From UBA3206 sp964548855 (GTDB taxonomy: Bacteria; Bacillota_I; Bacilli_A; Acholeplasmatales; Anaeroplasmataceae), in the NCBI GenBank assembly GCA_964548855.1, contig CAZJSR010000013.1:1-57185 (forward strand): DNA of 57,185 nt, written 5' to 3'. Made by a program: the position numbers and the translations under genes. The notes below the pieces were generated by a model. The model saw nothing but the letters and a program-made list of their open reading frames with translations. It did no database searches and was not told where the DNA came from. Position 1 is the first letter of the stretch. Each line of letters opens with the position of its first letter. Below, in pieces: positions 1 through 7,738 of this stretch.

Positions 1-4
1 AACC

Positions 5-52
5 CGCCTTGAAGGCAGGGAGAAAAACCACGCCTTGAAGACGTGGATTTTT
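5..52 (+). terminator. Two tandem hairpins at window start
   Basis: Two short inverted repeats share the 10-mer CGCCTTGAAG (5-14 and 31-40). The second folds as CCACG/CGTGG with an inner CTT/AAG and is followed by T-rich sequence, so it can act as a terminator for a gene upstream of the window. Such paired imperfect palindromes also resemble the ends of IS200/IS605-type elements. That reading is inference, because no transposase is visible here. Confidence 0.5.
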
Positions 53-194
53 ATTGCGATAAAATATTTTTTATTTTTTTTCTTTAACCGAATTATAATA
101 GGAATTATATAAAAAAACTATAAAATGTTTTTTAATTATAGTATAATTAATTGTTGTGAAAGGCATAAATTCAATTTAATTAGAGGTGTTTTAT

Positions 195-1478
195 ATGTAT
201 AATAATTTAGTAATAGTTGGTACACAATGGGGAGATGAGGGAAAAGGAAAAATTACTGATTTTTTGGCGCAAAGAGCTGATGTTGTTGTAAGATATCAAG
301 GTGGTAATAACGCAGGGCATACAATTAATTTTGATGGTCAAAAATTCGCTCTTCAAACAATTCCGTCAGGAATATTTACACCTCGAATAATAAATATTAT
401 GGCAAATGGAATGGTGGTTAATCCTAAGGCTGTAATAAGCGAACTTGATGCTTTAGAAAAAAGAGGAATTAAAGATTATCAGTTATATATTTCCGACCGT
501 GCACAATGTGTAATGCCATATCACATTATGTTAGATGGTGCAAGTGAAGAGTTAAAAGGTGAGAATAAAATCGGTACTACAAAAAAAGGAATAGGTCCGT
601 GTTATGCTGATAAGGCTTCAAGAATAGGAATAAGAATAGGTGATCTTCTAGATCGTGATTATTTTTATGAACGTCTAAAACAAGCTTTAGTAATAAAAAA
701 TAAAGAATTGAAGATGTATGGATTAGAAGAATTAGAACTAGAGGATGTTTATAACGAATATTTAGAGTATGGAAGTAAGATTTCTAAGTATATATGTGAT
801 ACATCTGTATTATTAAATGAATGTATTAAACAAAATAAGAAAATTTTATTTGAAGGCGCTCAAGGTATTATGTTATGTCTAGATCACGGAACATATCCAT
901 ATGTTACATCATCAAGTCCTACAGCCGCATCTGTACCTCTTAACACTGGAATTGCACCTAAATATATAGAAAATGTATTAGGAATATGCAAAGCGTATAC
1001 AACTAGAGTTGGCGAAGGACCTTTTCCTACTGAAATATCAGGAGAATTAGCTTCTTATATTAGAGAACGTGGACATGAATATGGTACAGTAACTAAAAGA
1101 CCAAGACGTGTTGGATATTTAGATGCAGTTGTGTTAAAAAATGCTGTAAGAGTGTCTGGACTTAATTATTTAGCTTTAATGTTGTTAGATGTTTTAACGG
1201 GAGTAGAAGAACTTAAAATATGCGTTGGTTATGATCTAGATGGTAAAGTGATTGATTATATTCCTGGAGTTTTATCTCAATTTAAAAAATGTAAGCCAGT
1301 ATATATTACTCTTCCTGGATGGAAAGAAGATATTACAAATGTAAAATGTTTTGAAGAGCTTCCTCAAAACGCAAAGAATTATTTAAGAAAGATTGAAGAG
1401 GTTACTGAAACGAAGGTGGTTATATTCTCAGTCGGTCCTGATAGAAAACAAACTATAGAAATGATTGAATTATTTTAA
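195..1478 (+). CDS. purA: Adenylosuccinate synthetase
   Basis: Condenses IMP with aspartate using GTP to form adenylosuccinate, the first committed step to AMP, in the cytosol. The N-terminal GTQWGDEGKGK loop (residues 9-19, catalytic Asp14) and NNAGHT (His42) are intact, and GTYPYVTSS, TTRVGEGPFPTE and TKRPRRVGYLD follow in family order. Length is 427 aa, normal for the family. The ATG at 195 is chosen over a GTG at 186 because AGAGGTG lies six bases before it, and the GTG overlaps that site. The stop overlaps the next ATG by one base, so the DUF523 gene is probably translationally coupled. TATAAT near 142 may be the promoter's -10. Confidence 0.97.
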   Translation: MYNNLVIVGTQWGDEGKGKITDFLAQRADVVVRYQGGNNAGHTINFDGQKFALQTIPSGIFTPRIINIMANGMVVNPKAVISELDALEKRGIKDYQLYISDRAQCVMPYHIMLDGASEELKGENKIGTTKKGIGPCYADKASRIGIRIGDLLDRDYFYERLKQALVIKNKELKMYGLEELELEDVYNEYLEYGSKISKYICDTSVLLNECIKQNKKILFEGAQGIMLCLDHGTYPYVTSSSPTAASVPLNTGIAPKYIENVLGICKAYTTRVGEGPFPTEISGELASYIRERGHEYGTVTKRPRRVGYLDAVVLKNAVRVSGLNYLALMLLDVLTGVEELKICVGYDLDGKVIDYIPGVLSQFKKCKPVYITLPGWKEDITNVKCFEELPQNAKNYLRKIEEVTETKVVIFSVGPDRKQTIEMIELF

Positions 1479-1933
1479 TGAAAGAAAAAATACTTATTAG
1501 TGCATGTTTATGTGGATGTAACTGCAAATATAATGGGAAAAATAATTTAATAAATGAATTAGATGAACTTAAAGAAAGGTATCATTTGATTTACATATGT
1601 CCTGAGACTTCGGGTGGACTAAAGTCGCCTAGAGATCCTGCAGAAATAATTGGAAGTAAGGTTCTATTAAAAAATGGTGAGGATGTTACAACAAATTTTT
1701 TATTAGGTGCAAGAAAGAGTCTGGAAAAATGTCTTAGATATGATTGTAAGGTGGCTATTCTAAAAGAATCTAGTCCTTCTTGTGGTGTAAGTAGTATATA
1801 TGATGGTACTTTTTCTGGTAAGAAAATTAAAGGAAATGGAATAACTACAAGATTATTACTTGAAAATGGTATAAAAGTATATTCAGAAAATGATTTGTTA
1901 GGATTGTTAGGTGATGACTTTGAAAGAATTTAA
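1478..1933 (+). CDS. DUF523 family protein
   Basis: Small cytosolic protein of the DUF523 family, biochemical role unknown. The N-terminus carries a dense cysteine cluster (Cys10, 12, 14, 16 in ACLCGCNCKYNG), followed by CPETSGGLKSPRDPAE and a SSPSCG motif around residue 100. These are the conserved family signatures and suggest metal or Fe-S binding, which is inference. At 151 aa it is full length for the family. It overlaps purA by one base and the next gene by about 20 bases, so the three genes form one operon ending at the terminator near 2340. Confidence 0.85.
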   Translation: MKEKILISACLCGCNCKYNGKNNLINELDELKERYHLIYICPETSGGLKSPRDPAEIIGSKVLLKNGEDVTTNFLLGARKSLEKCLRYDCKVAILKESSPSCGVSSIYDGTFSGKKIKGNGITTRLLLENGIKVYSENDLLGLLGDDFERI

Positions 1934-2330
1934 AAGTACAAGAACAATTTATATTGTTCCGATAATATTTATTGTTTTATTTACGGCAGCTACTATAACT
2001 GCAGGTGTTTTACTTAGAAACGCAAGTGCTAAAAATATTATATGGGGTGTTTCTTTGCCTTTAGTATTTTTGATTTTATCAATAATTTATGTAGTAAGGT
2101 TATATAATGCGCCTAATACTAGTTTAAAGATTGATAAGGAAAATATTTATGTCAATGACCATCCTATTATGCTTAGTGATATAAAAGTTATTGATCATAA
2201 AACTGATATTTTTGTAAATCAAAAATTAGTTATTATTACTAAAAGTAACGAGGTTTACTATATTAATCATTTGAGCGATGTTGTGAATGTAGAAAAAGAA
2301 ATTAAGAGAAAATATTTAAGAAGTAAATAA
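1914..2330 (+). CDS. Small membrane protein, PH-like tail
   Basis: 138 aa with two hydrophobic helices (about residues 11-34 and 42-62). A soluble tail has alternating beta segments and resembles bacterial PH-like domains found in YdbT/YcxB-type proteins, though I do not recognise the exact family. It overlaps the DUF523 gene by 20 bases. The ATG at 1914 is preferred to the GTG at 1911 and sits after TTAGGTG. Function unknown; probably inner-membrane. Confidence 0.7.
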   Translation: MTLKEFKSTRTIYIVPIIFIVLFTAATITAGVLLRNASAKNIIWGVSLPLVFLILSIIYVVRLYNAPNTSLKIDKENIYVNDHPIMLSDIKVIDHKTDIFVNQKLVIITKSNEVYYINHLSDVVNVEKEIKRKYLRSK

Positions 2331-2336
2331 AGTACA

Positions 2337-2369
2337 TGATCCATAGCAGAAAGACTATGGATTTTTTTA
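2337..2369 (+). terminator. Intrinsic terminator of purA operon
   Basis: Stem ATCCATAG/CTATGGAT with an 8-nt loop followed directly by seven T residues. Confidence 0.9.
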
Positions 2370-2380
2370 TCTTTCAAAAT

Positions 2381-2394
2381 AGAAAACGCTTTCA
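2381..2394 (-). promoter_or_regulatory. cre-like CcpA site upstream of hsp20
   Basis: On the minus strand the 14-mer TGAAAGCGTTTTCT fits the Bacillus cre consensus TGWAARCGYTWNCW at every position. It lies about 25 bases upstream of the hsp20 -35 box. CcpA sites upstream of a promoter can activate; any role here is inference. Confidence 0.55.
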
Positions 2395-2404
2395 TATGGA
2401 TTTT

Positions 2405-2431
2405 TTAGCACTCTCTTGTTGACAGTGCCAA
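2405..2431 (+). promoter_or_regulatory. CIRCE element 1 (HrcA operator)
   Basis: TTAGCACTC, nine bases, then CAGTGCCAA: the left arm matches the CIRCE consensus exactly and the right arm at 7 of 9 positions. The spacer is the canonical N9. The hsp20 -35 hexamer lies inside the repeat, as expected for HrcA repression. Confidence 0.85.
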
Positions 2432-2446
2432 AAATAAGAGTATACT
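2419..2446 (+). promoter_or_regulatory. hsp20 promoter
   Basis: Consensus -35 TTGACA (2419-2424), 16-nt spacer, -10 TATACT (2441-2446). It is flanked by the two CIRCE-like repeats. Confidence 0.85.
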
Positions 2447-2456
2447 ATAATTGTAA

Positions 2457-2483
2457 TTGGCAGAGATACACATAGAGTGCCAA
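2457..2483 (+). promoter_or_regulatory. CIRCE-like element 2
   Basis: TTGGCAGAG, nine bases, then GAGTGCCAA. The right arm is 8/9 to CIRCE, the left arm is degenerate, and the N9 spacing is kept. It overlaps the expected transcription start of the hsp20 operon. Confidence 0.65.
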
Positions 2484-2502
2484 TAGAAAAGGGGTAATTA
2501 AA

Positions 2503-2892
2503 ATGATGTATGAATTAAATGAAATAATGAATGGACTTGTAGATGAATTAAATAAGACTTTTGGATCTTCTAAAGAGGAGTATCAATTCAATAGTGATAT
2601 ATATGAATTTGATACTAAATATGAGGTATATGTAGATATGCCAGGTGTGGCAAAAGAAAATGTTGTGATTTCTTATAATGACAAATATCTAGAAATTAAA
2701 GTTACAGATAGTAGTAACTTAGAAGAAGAAAATTTAATTTTAAATGAAAGAGTTAAAAAAGAAGGTAAGAAGAAATTCTATCTTGAATCAGATGTTTTAG
2801 TAAGTGATATCAAAGCATCCCTAGATTTAGGTGTACTTAAGATTGTTTTACCAAAACAAGCACCAAAACATACGAATATAGTAATTGAATAA
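2503..2892 (+). CDS. Small heat shock protein Hsp20, first copy
   Basis: Alpha-crystallin-type holdase chaperone that binds unfolding proteins in the cytosol. The alpha-crystallin domain runs from about residue 30 (YEFDTKYEVYVDMPGV) to the C-terminus, with the conserved late segment LDLGVLKIVLPK (A-x-L-x-x-G-V-L-like). 129 aa, short for the family, with a reduced N-terminal arm and no clear IxI tail. The ATG at 2503 lies eight bases after GGGG. It stands behind a TTGACA promoter and two CIRCE repeats, so HrcA control is expected. The second Hsp20 gene follows at once. Confidence 0.9.
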   Translation: MMYELNEIMNGLVDELNKTFGSSKEEYQFNSDIYEFDTKYEVYVDMPGVAKENVVISYNDKYLEIKVTDSSNLEEENLILNERVKKEGKKKFYLESDVLVSDIKASLDLGVLKIVLPKQAPKHTNIVIE

Positions 2893-2908
2893 TTGGAGGT
2901 TGGGTTAT

Positions 2909-3280
2909 ATGTATAGTTCGATTTTTAATAAGGGGTTTAATGAAATGATTAATGGCTTTAATAGTTATAATCTTAAAACAGATATAGTGGAGCATGATGA
3001 TAAGTATGAAATATTTATTGAAACTCCAGGGGTTTTAAAAGAGGATATTAATCTTAGTATTGATGATAATGATTTAATTGTTGAAATTAAATGTGCTAAA
3101 GAACAACAAGGTGGTAATGTTATTTTATGCCAAAGATATAAAGGTAATATAAAAAGAACTTACTACTTAGAAAATATTTCATCTACAGTAACTGCAAAAT
3201 TAGATAATGGTATTTTGAATATAGTAGTATATAAGAAAACTGATTATAAGAATAGCGCTAATTTAATAATGATAGAATAA
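2909..3280 (+). CDS. Small heat shock protein Hsp20, second copy
   Basis: Second alpha-crystallin protein, 123 aa, paralogous to the gene just upstream (YEIFIETPGVLKEDINLSI and LDNGILNIVVYKK align with its partner). The ATG at 2909 follows GGAGGT by eight bases; an upstream in-frame TTG would place that ribosome site inside the gene. Tandem small heat shock proteins often co-assemble into mixed oligomers, which is possible here but not shown. Co-transcribed from the CIRCE promoter and closed by the terminator at 3294. Confidence 0.9.
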   Translation: MYSSIFNKGFNEMINGFNSYNLKTDIVEHDDKYEIFIETPGVLKEDINLSIDDNDLIVEIKCAKEQQGGNVILCQRYKGNIKRTYYLENISSTVTAKLDNGILNIVVYKKTDYKNSANLIMIE

Positions 3281-3293
3281 AAGTATTGCACTG

Positions 3294-3351
3294 AAGTGTA
3301 CCTCTAAGGTTAGACTAGAGAAATCTAGAAAGACTAAGGGGTACTTTTTTT
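3294..3351 (+). terminator. Branched intrinsic terminator after hsp20 pair
   Basis: An outer imperfect stem (GTACC with GGGTAC) encloses an inner hairpin CTAGA-GAAA-TCTAG and ends in six or more T residues. Confidence 0.75.
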
Positions 3352-3381
3352 ATGTAATCCTATTTTAAAAATTTGAAATCA

Positions 3382-3409
3382 TTGAAAAAAAATGGTTTTA
3401 TTGTATACT
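3382..3409 (+). promoter_or_regulatory. degV promoter
   Basis: TTGAAA (3382-3387), 16-nt spacer, TATACT (3404-3409). Confidence 0.7.
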
Positions 3410-3488
3410 ATATTTGTATGCTAAATAGTTATTTAATGCTCTTAACTTTAATGTAGGGATAAAAAAAGAGATTTAAGGAGAAAAGAAA

Positions 3489-4355
3489 ATGTTAAGATTG
3501 TTTACTGATAGCGATACTGATATTACACCAGAAATCGCGAAAAAATATGGATATACTATTATGAGTATGCCATATATAATTAATGATAAAATCATATATC
3601 CATATAAGGATTATGATACTTTTGATTCGCATGAGTTTTATGATACTCTAAGAAAAGGTGTTGTACCTACAACATCTGCTTTAAACATCGATGAATATAT
3701 AGAATATTTTGAGCCTGTTTTTTCTGCAGGTGATGATATTTTATATGTTAGATTTGCAAGTGGAATGTCCGCAACATTTCAAAATATGAATAAAGCTTTA
3801 GAAGTATTAAAAGAAAAATATCCAGAAAGAAAGTTTTATGAAATAGATACTTTAGGTATAACTGTGATGAGTTATGCGATTGTTATAGAAGTAGCTAAGC
3901 AAGTAAAAAAAGGTGCGACAATTGAAGAATTGTTGGAATGGGCAAAAAAAGAAGTACTTCATTATGCTACTTATTTTTATGCAGATGAACTTAAGTTCTT
4001 TAAAAGAAGCGGAAGAGTAAGCGGTCTTTCAGCTTTTTTTGGTTCGATGTTAGGCATAAAACCTATTATTTATATGAATGAAGAGGGAGTAATGACTACA
4101 ATCGGAAAAGAGCGTGGAAGAAAGAATGCTTTAAATAAGCTTGTTAGTAAAGTATTAGAGCTTGGTGATGAACTAGAAAATCACACCATATATATAGCGC
4201 ATACAGATAATTTAAAACTTGCTCGTGAGTTAGCTGAAGCTTTAAAAGAAAAATTAGGAGATGTAGATATAGAATATGTAATAGTAAATCCAACATGTGG
4301 ATCACATTGTGGTCCGGATTGTGTAGGAGTTGCGTTCCATTCTATTCATAGATAG
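3489..4355 (+). CDS. DegV family fatty-acid-binding protein
   Basis: DegV proteins bind a fatty acid and act in several Firmicutes as FakB-type partners of fatty acid kinase FakA. The hallmarks are clear: TDSDTDI at the N-terminus, TSALN near residue 60, SGMSATFQN near 98, and the RSGRVSG and LGIKPI segments in the C-terminal half. 288 aa is typical. The ATG follows AAGGAG by eight bases. No kinase partner is nearby. The next gene starts one base after the stop, indicating coupling. Confidence 0.93.
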   Translation: MLRLFTDSDTDITPEIAKKYGYTIMSMPYIINDKIIYPYKDYDTFDSHEFYDTLRKGVVPTTSALNIDEYIEYFEPVFSAGDDILYVRFASGMSATFQNMNKALEVLKEKYPERKFYEIDTLGITVMSYAIVIEVAKQVKKGATIEELLEWAKKEVLHYATYFYADELKFFKRSGRVSGLSAFFGSMLGIKPIIYMNEEGVMTTIGKERGRKNALNKLVSKVLELGDELENHTIYIAHTDNLKLARELAEALKEKLGDVDIEYVIVNPTCGSHCGPDCVGVAFHSIHR

Positions 4356-4356
4356 T

Positions 4357-5478
4357 ATGATAAAGATAGTAGAAGTAAAAACAAAGAAGGAAAGAAAAAG
4401 ATTTTTAAATTTTCCTTTAAAAATGTATAAAAATAATCCATATTTTGTACCGCCATTATATAGTTCTGAAAAAAAGATATTTAATAGTAATTACACATAT
4501 AATGATACATGTGATCATGTTTATTTTAATGCTTATAAAGATAATGTAATGGTAGGAAGAATTTCTGGAATTATTCAAAAAGTATCTAATGAGTTGAGAA
4601 ATGAAAAAAGGGTTAGATTTACAAGATTTGATAGCATTAATGATTATGAGGTCGCAAGAGCTTTATTTGACGCTGTTGAGTCTTGGGCTATTAAAAAAGG
4701 TATGGATACTGCTTGTGGTCCTCTTGGATTTAGTGATATGGAGCGTGAGGGTCTTTTAGTTGAAGGGTTTGAAGAACTTTCTACGTTTGAAGAACAATAT
4801 AATGCGCCTTATTATAAAGATTTAGTTGAGGCTTGTGGATATGTAAAAGAAATAGATTGGGTTGAAAGAAAGTTGTTTAGACCTGATGTTGTTGATGAAA
4901 GGATCGAAAGAATATCTAAATTAATGTTAAAGAGATATAAGTTAAGATTAAGTGATTGTAAAACTACTAAAGAATTTATTGATAGATACGCTAATCAGTT
5001 TTTTGAAGTTATGGATAAAACATATCTAGATTTATATCAAAATGTGCCATTTACAGATTCTATGAAAAAAGAAATGATAGAAAATTTTAAATTAATAGTA
5101 GATGTTAAACATGTTGCGGTAATTGTTGATGAATCAGATAAGGTTGTATGTTTTGGTTTATGCTTCCCGTCTTTAGCATCATCACTTCAAAAGAGTAGTG
5201 GAAAACTTACAATTCCCGCTTTATTTAGAGTGTTTAAGGCTATAAAAAAGCCTAAGATTTTAGATTTAGCACTTATTGGAGTTGTGCCAGAGTATGCAAA
5301 TAAAGGAATTAGTTCATATTTTATATATGAGTTACAAAAAATGATGATTAGAGATAATATTGAATTTTGTGAGACAAATTTAAATATGGAAGACAATACA
5401 AATATTATAAATATGTGGAAAAATTTTGATAATGTTGTTCATAAACGAAGAAGAAGTTATATAAAAAAATTAATATAG
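4357..5478 (+). CDS. GNAT-like N-acyltransferase
   Basis: 373 aa protein that looks like the large GNAT-superfamily proteins of Clostridia and Bacilli opening with a FLxFPxxMYKxNPYFVPPL-type segment (here about residues 17-35). A C-terminal part contains an acetyl-CoA-fold-like stretch (LALIGVVPEYANKGISSYFI), in which the VxPxYxxxGI pattern matches the pyrophosphate loop. Substrate unknown. The ATG at 4357 is one base after the degV stop and lacks its own strong ribosome site, so reinitiation is likely. A start inside degV at 4330 would be unusual. Confidence 0.65.
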   Translation: MIKIVEVKTKKERKRFLNFPLKMYKNNPYFVPPLYSSEKKIFNSNYTYNDTCDHVYFNAYKDNVMVGRISGIIQKVSNELRNEKRVRFTRFDSINDYEVARALFDAVESWAIKKGMDTACGPLGFSDMEREGLLVEGFEELSTFEEQYNAPYYKDLVEACGYVKEIDWVERKLFRPDVVDERIERISKLMLKRYKLRLSDCKTTKEFIDRYANQFFEVMDKTYLDLYQNVPFTDSMKKEMIENFKLIVDVKHVAVIVDESDKVVCFGLCFPSLASSLQKSSGKLTIPALFRVFKAIKKPKILDLALIGVVPEYANKGISSYFIYELQKMMIRDNIEFCETNLNMEDNTNIINMWKNFDNVVHKRRRSYIKKLI

Positions 5479-5512
5479 TTTCATTATAAAATAATTTTAT
5501 TTAGTATTTAAG

Positions 5513-5563
5513 AATGAAAAACGAATAATAACTCATTTAGAGTTATATATCTTGTTTTTCGTT
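5513..5563 (+). terminator. Long interrupted hairpin
   Basis: A 9-bp outer stem (AATGAAAAA with TTTTTCGTT, one G-U) and a 7-bp inner stem ATAACTC/GAGTTAT are separated by an internal loop. T-rich sequence follows. Probably the degV operon terminator. Confidence 0.55.
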
Positions 5564-5625
5564 GCGTTTTATTTTTACAAATAGTAAAATATTAATGAAA
5601 ATTCTTGTTAGGAAGTGTGTTTTAT

Positions 5626-6855
5626 ATGGCATTGTTATGTAAAGAGTCAATTGGAAAAGAAAATAAAGGGAGTGCTTTGACGATAGGTAAGGAAGCACGT
5701 GAAGCTAAGGCTTTAGATAAAACAGTTATAGATTCAACAATTGGTATGTTGTTTGATGAAGAGGGAAAATTCTATACATTCCCTATGGTTGAAAAAGTAA
5801 TTCAAAAATTAAATCCACGTGAGAAATTTGGGTATGGGTCTACAGCAGGAGATCCTAAATTTCAAAATGCTATTAAATCTTGGGTTTTTAGAAATTATAA
5901 AGAAGAAATTGAATCAAAAATGAATGTGCGAGTTGTCGCAACACCTGGAGGTACAGGTGCTATTTCTTCAACGGTAAGTAATTATTTATCAAGTGGTCAA
6001 AAAGTGTTATTACCAAATTATATGTGGACAAATTATACTCAGATAGCAAGACAAGCATTAGTTGAGTATGAAACTTATAATATGTTCAATGAAGCAGGCG
6101 ATTTCGATTTAGAAGATGTAAGAAAAAAATGTCTTCTTTTAAAGAAAGAACAAGAAAGAATTGTACTTGTTATAAATGACCCATGTCAAAATCCAACTGG
6201 ATATTCTATGAAATATACTGAATGGATGGAGTTAGTGCAAATGATAAACGATATATCAAGAGATGGTACTCCATTTGTTTTATTATATGATATGGCATAT
6301 ATTGATTATGATAGAAGAGGTTTTGATGCTTCTAGAAGAAATATTAATTTACTTACAAATTTAAATGAAAATGCGATTGCTATACTAGCGTTTAGTGGTT
6401 CTAAAACATTAGGTTTATATGGTCTTCGTATTGGAGCACAAGTTGCGATAACTAAGTCAGAATCAAATGCAAATGAATTTTTTGCAGCATGTGAATACAC
6501 AGGGCGTGGAATTTGGAGTGGTTCAAGCGTTCTTGGTATGAATATAATTAGTGAAGTGTTAACTACGTATAAAGAAGATTTTGAAAAAGAATTAAAACTC
6601 GCATCTGAGTTATTAATAAAAAGAGCAAATACATTTATAGAAGAAGCTAAGAAAGCTAATTTAGTAAGTCTTCCATATGAGTGTGGATTCTTTGTTACAA
6701 TTCCTTGTAATAATCCTCAAGAAGTATTTGAAAATTTGAAGAAAAGAGGAGTATATATTATCCCTATGAAGAATGCTATCAGAGTTACTTTAAGTTCGAT
6801 TAGTACTGATGAAATAATAAGGATAGTTAAAGTTATTAGTGAAGAAATAAGATAA
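5626..6855 (+). CDS. PLP-dependent aminotransferase, class I/II
   Basis: Fold-type I aminotransferase of about 409 aa. The PLP lysine sits in FSGSKTLGLYGLRIGAQ, and NDPCQNPTGYSM is the conserved Asn-Pro-x-Gly segment. YDMAYIDYD carries the Asp that contacts the pyridine ring, and the C-terminal RVTLSSI holds the substrate-carboxylate Arg. Family members of this type act on aspartate or aromatic amino acids; the substrate cannot be read from sequence. The ATG at 5626 follows AGGAAG, whereas an upstream TTG at 5605 has no ribosome site. The next gene starts 21 bases downstream. Confidence 0.88.
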   Translation: MALLCKESIGKENKGSALTIGKEAREAKALDKTVIDSTIGMLFDEEGKFYTFPMVEKVIQKLNPREKFGYGSTAGDPKFQNAIKSWVFRNYKEEIESKMNVRVVATPGGTGAISSTVSNYLSSGQKVLLPNYMWTNYTQIARQALVEYETYNMFNEAGDFDLEDVRKKCLLLKKEQERIVLVINDPCQNPTGYSMKYTEWMELVQMINDISRDGTPFVLLYDMAYIDYDRRGFDASRRNINLLTNLNENAIAILAFSGSKTLGLYGLRIGAQVAITKSESNANEFFAACEYTGRGIWSGSSVLGMNIISEVLTTYKEDFEKELKLASELLIKRANTFIEEAKKANLVSLPYECGFFVTIPCNNPQEVFENLKKRGVYIIPMKNAIRVTLSSISTDEIIRIVKVISEEIR

Positions 6856-6876
6856 AAGAGAGGAAATGAAGTAAAA

Positions 6877-7728
6877 ATGAAAAGAAAAAAAATGGTTTTA
6901 GGATTTATGATAGTTATGGTCGCATTTCTAATATATAATATAAATGCGTTTGCTGTGCAAATAGGTGTGACGTATTATAAGGACCAATTAGTTCAAGATG
7001 AATATGATTCTCTATTTGGATTTGGTGTTGATAACTATTATGGTCCATATGGAGAGATTGAGGTTTGTACAAATACTAAAAAGAAAACATATCAAACATT
7101 AGACAAATATGAATGCAGGATATTTGAATATGAAAAACCTTTAGAAGCCGCGGTAGTTAGATATAATTCCGAAATAATCTATCTGAGTGCAAATAATTCT
7201 ATGACATATACAACTACAATGCAAGAGACTGAAGAAACTACATATGAAACATTATTAAAAAGAACACAATCAAATATATATAGTACTACTGCAAAGGTTG
7301 ATTTAGATGTTTATTTTGCTGGTGAAAAGTATGAAGTAGGAACTCAGGCTATTGAATCATATGAAGAAAGTGTTTCGTTTGCTCATTCGTATAAAAGAAC
7401 AAATTCGACAACTATTACGATAAACGTACCTGCTAGAGATAGAGATACATATTGGAATTATGAAATTAGAGCTAGATATAAGGTGTATAAGGCATATATA
7501 TATGAATGTTCGTATTATGAAGAAGTCACAAAACATAATCCTACATTTGGAAAAAAATATGAAACTAGAACTTATACTTTAACAGGGTATAATTTAGTAG
7601 ATATTGCATATTTATATGCATTAATTGAAAATTCGACAACATGTGGATTATATGAATATGCATCTACTCCAAGTGGTGGATATGTATATGTTGGACCGAG
7701 ATATAATTATATAACATATTTAGATTAG
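6877..7728 (+). CDS. Secreted protein of unknown function
   Basis: 283 aa with a clear Sec signal peptide: basic MKRKK, a hydrophobic core, and likely cleavage after NAFA (residue 26). The mature part is rich in Tyr and Thr, dominated by predicted beta strands, and has four cysteines (in EVCTN, YECRI, YECSY and TTCGL) that could form two disulfides outside the cell. I do not recognise a family. It is followed 10 bases later by an ABC transporter gene and is probably in the same operon, so it may be a partner or cargo of that transporter. A similar arrangement occurs at 36323. Confidence 0.75.
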   Translation: MKRKKMVLGFMIVMVAFLIYNINAFAVQIGVTYYKDQLVQDEYDSLFGFGVDNYYGPYGEIEVCTNTKKKTYQTLDKYECRIFEYEKPLEAAVVRYNSEIIYLSANNSMTYTTTMQETEETTYETLLKRTQSNIYSTTAKVDLDVYFAGEKYEVGTQAIESYEESVSFAHSYKRTNSTTITINVPARDRDTYWNYEIRARYKVYKAYIYECSYYEEVTKHNPTFGKKYETRTYTLTGYNLVDIAYLYALIENSTTCGLYEYASTPSGGYVYVGPRYNYITYLD

Positions 7729-7738
7729 GAGGTGTCTT

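Noticed and set aside
82..100. PurR box upstream of purA (AACCGAATTAT)
   Set aside because: Only a partial match to the Bacillus PurBox, a single arm, and no counterpart upstream of the other purine operons.
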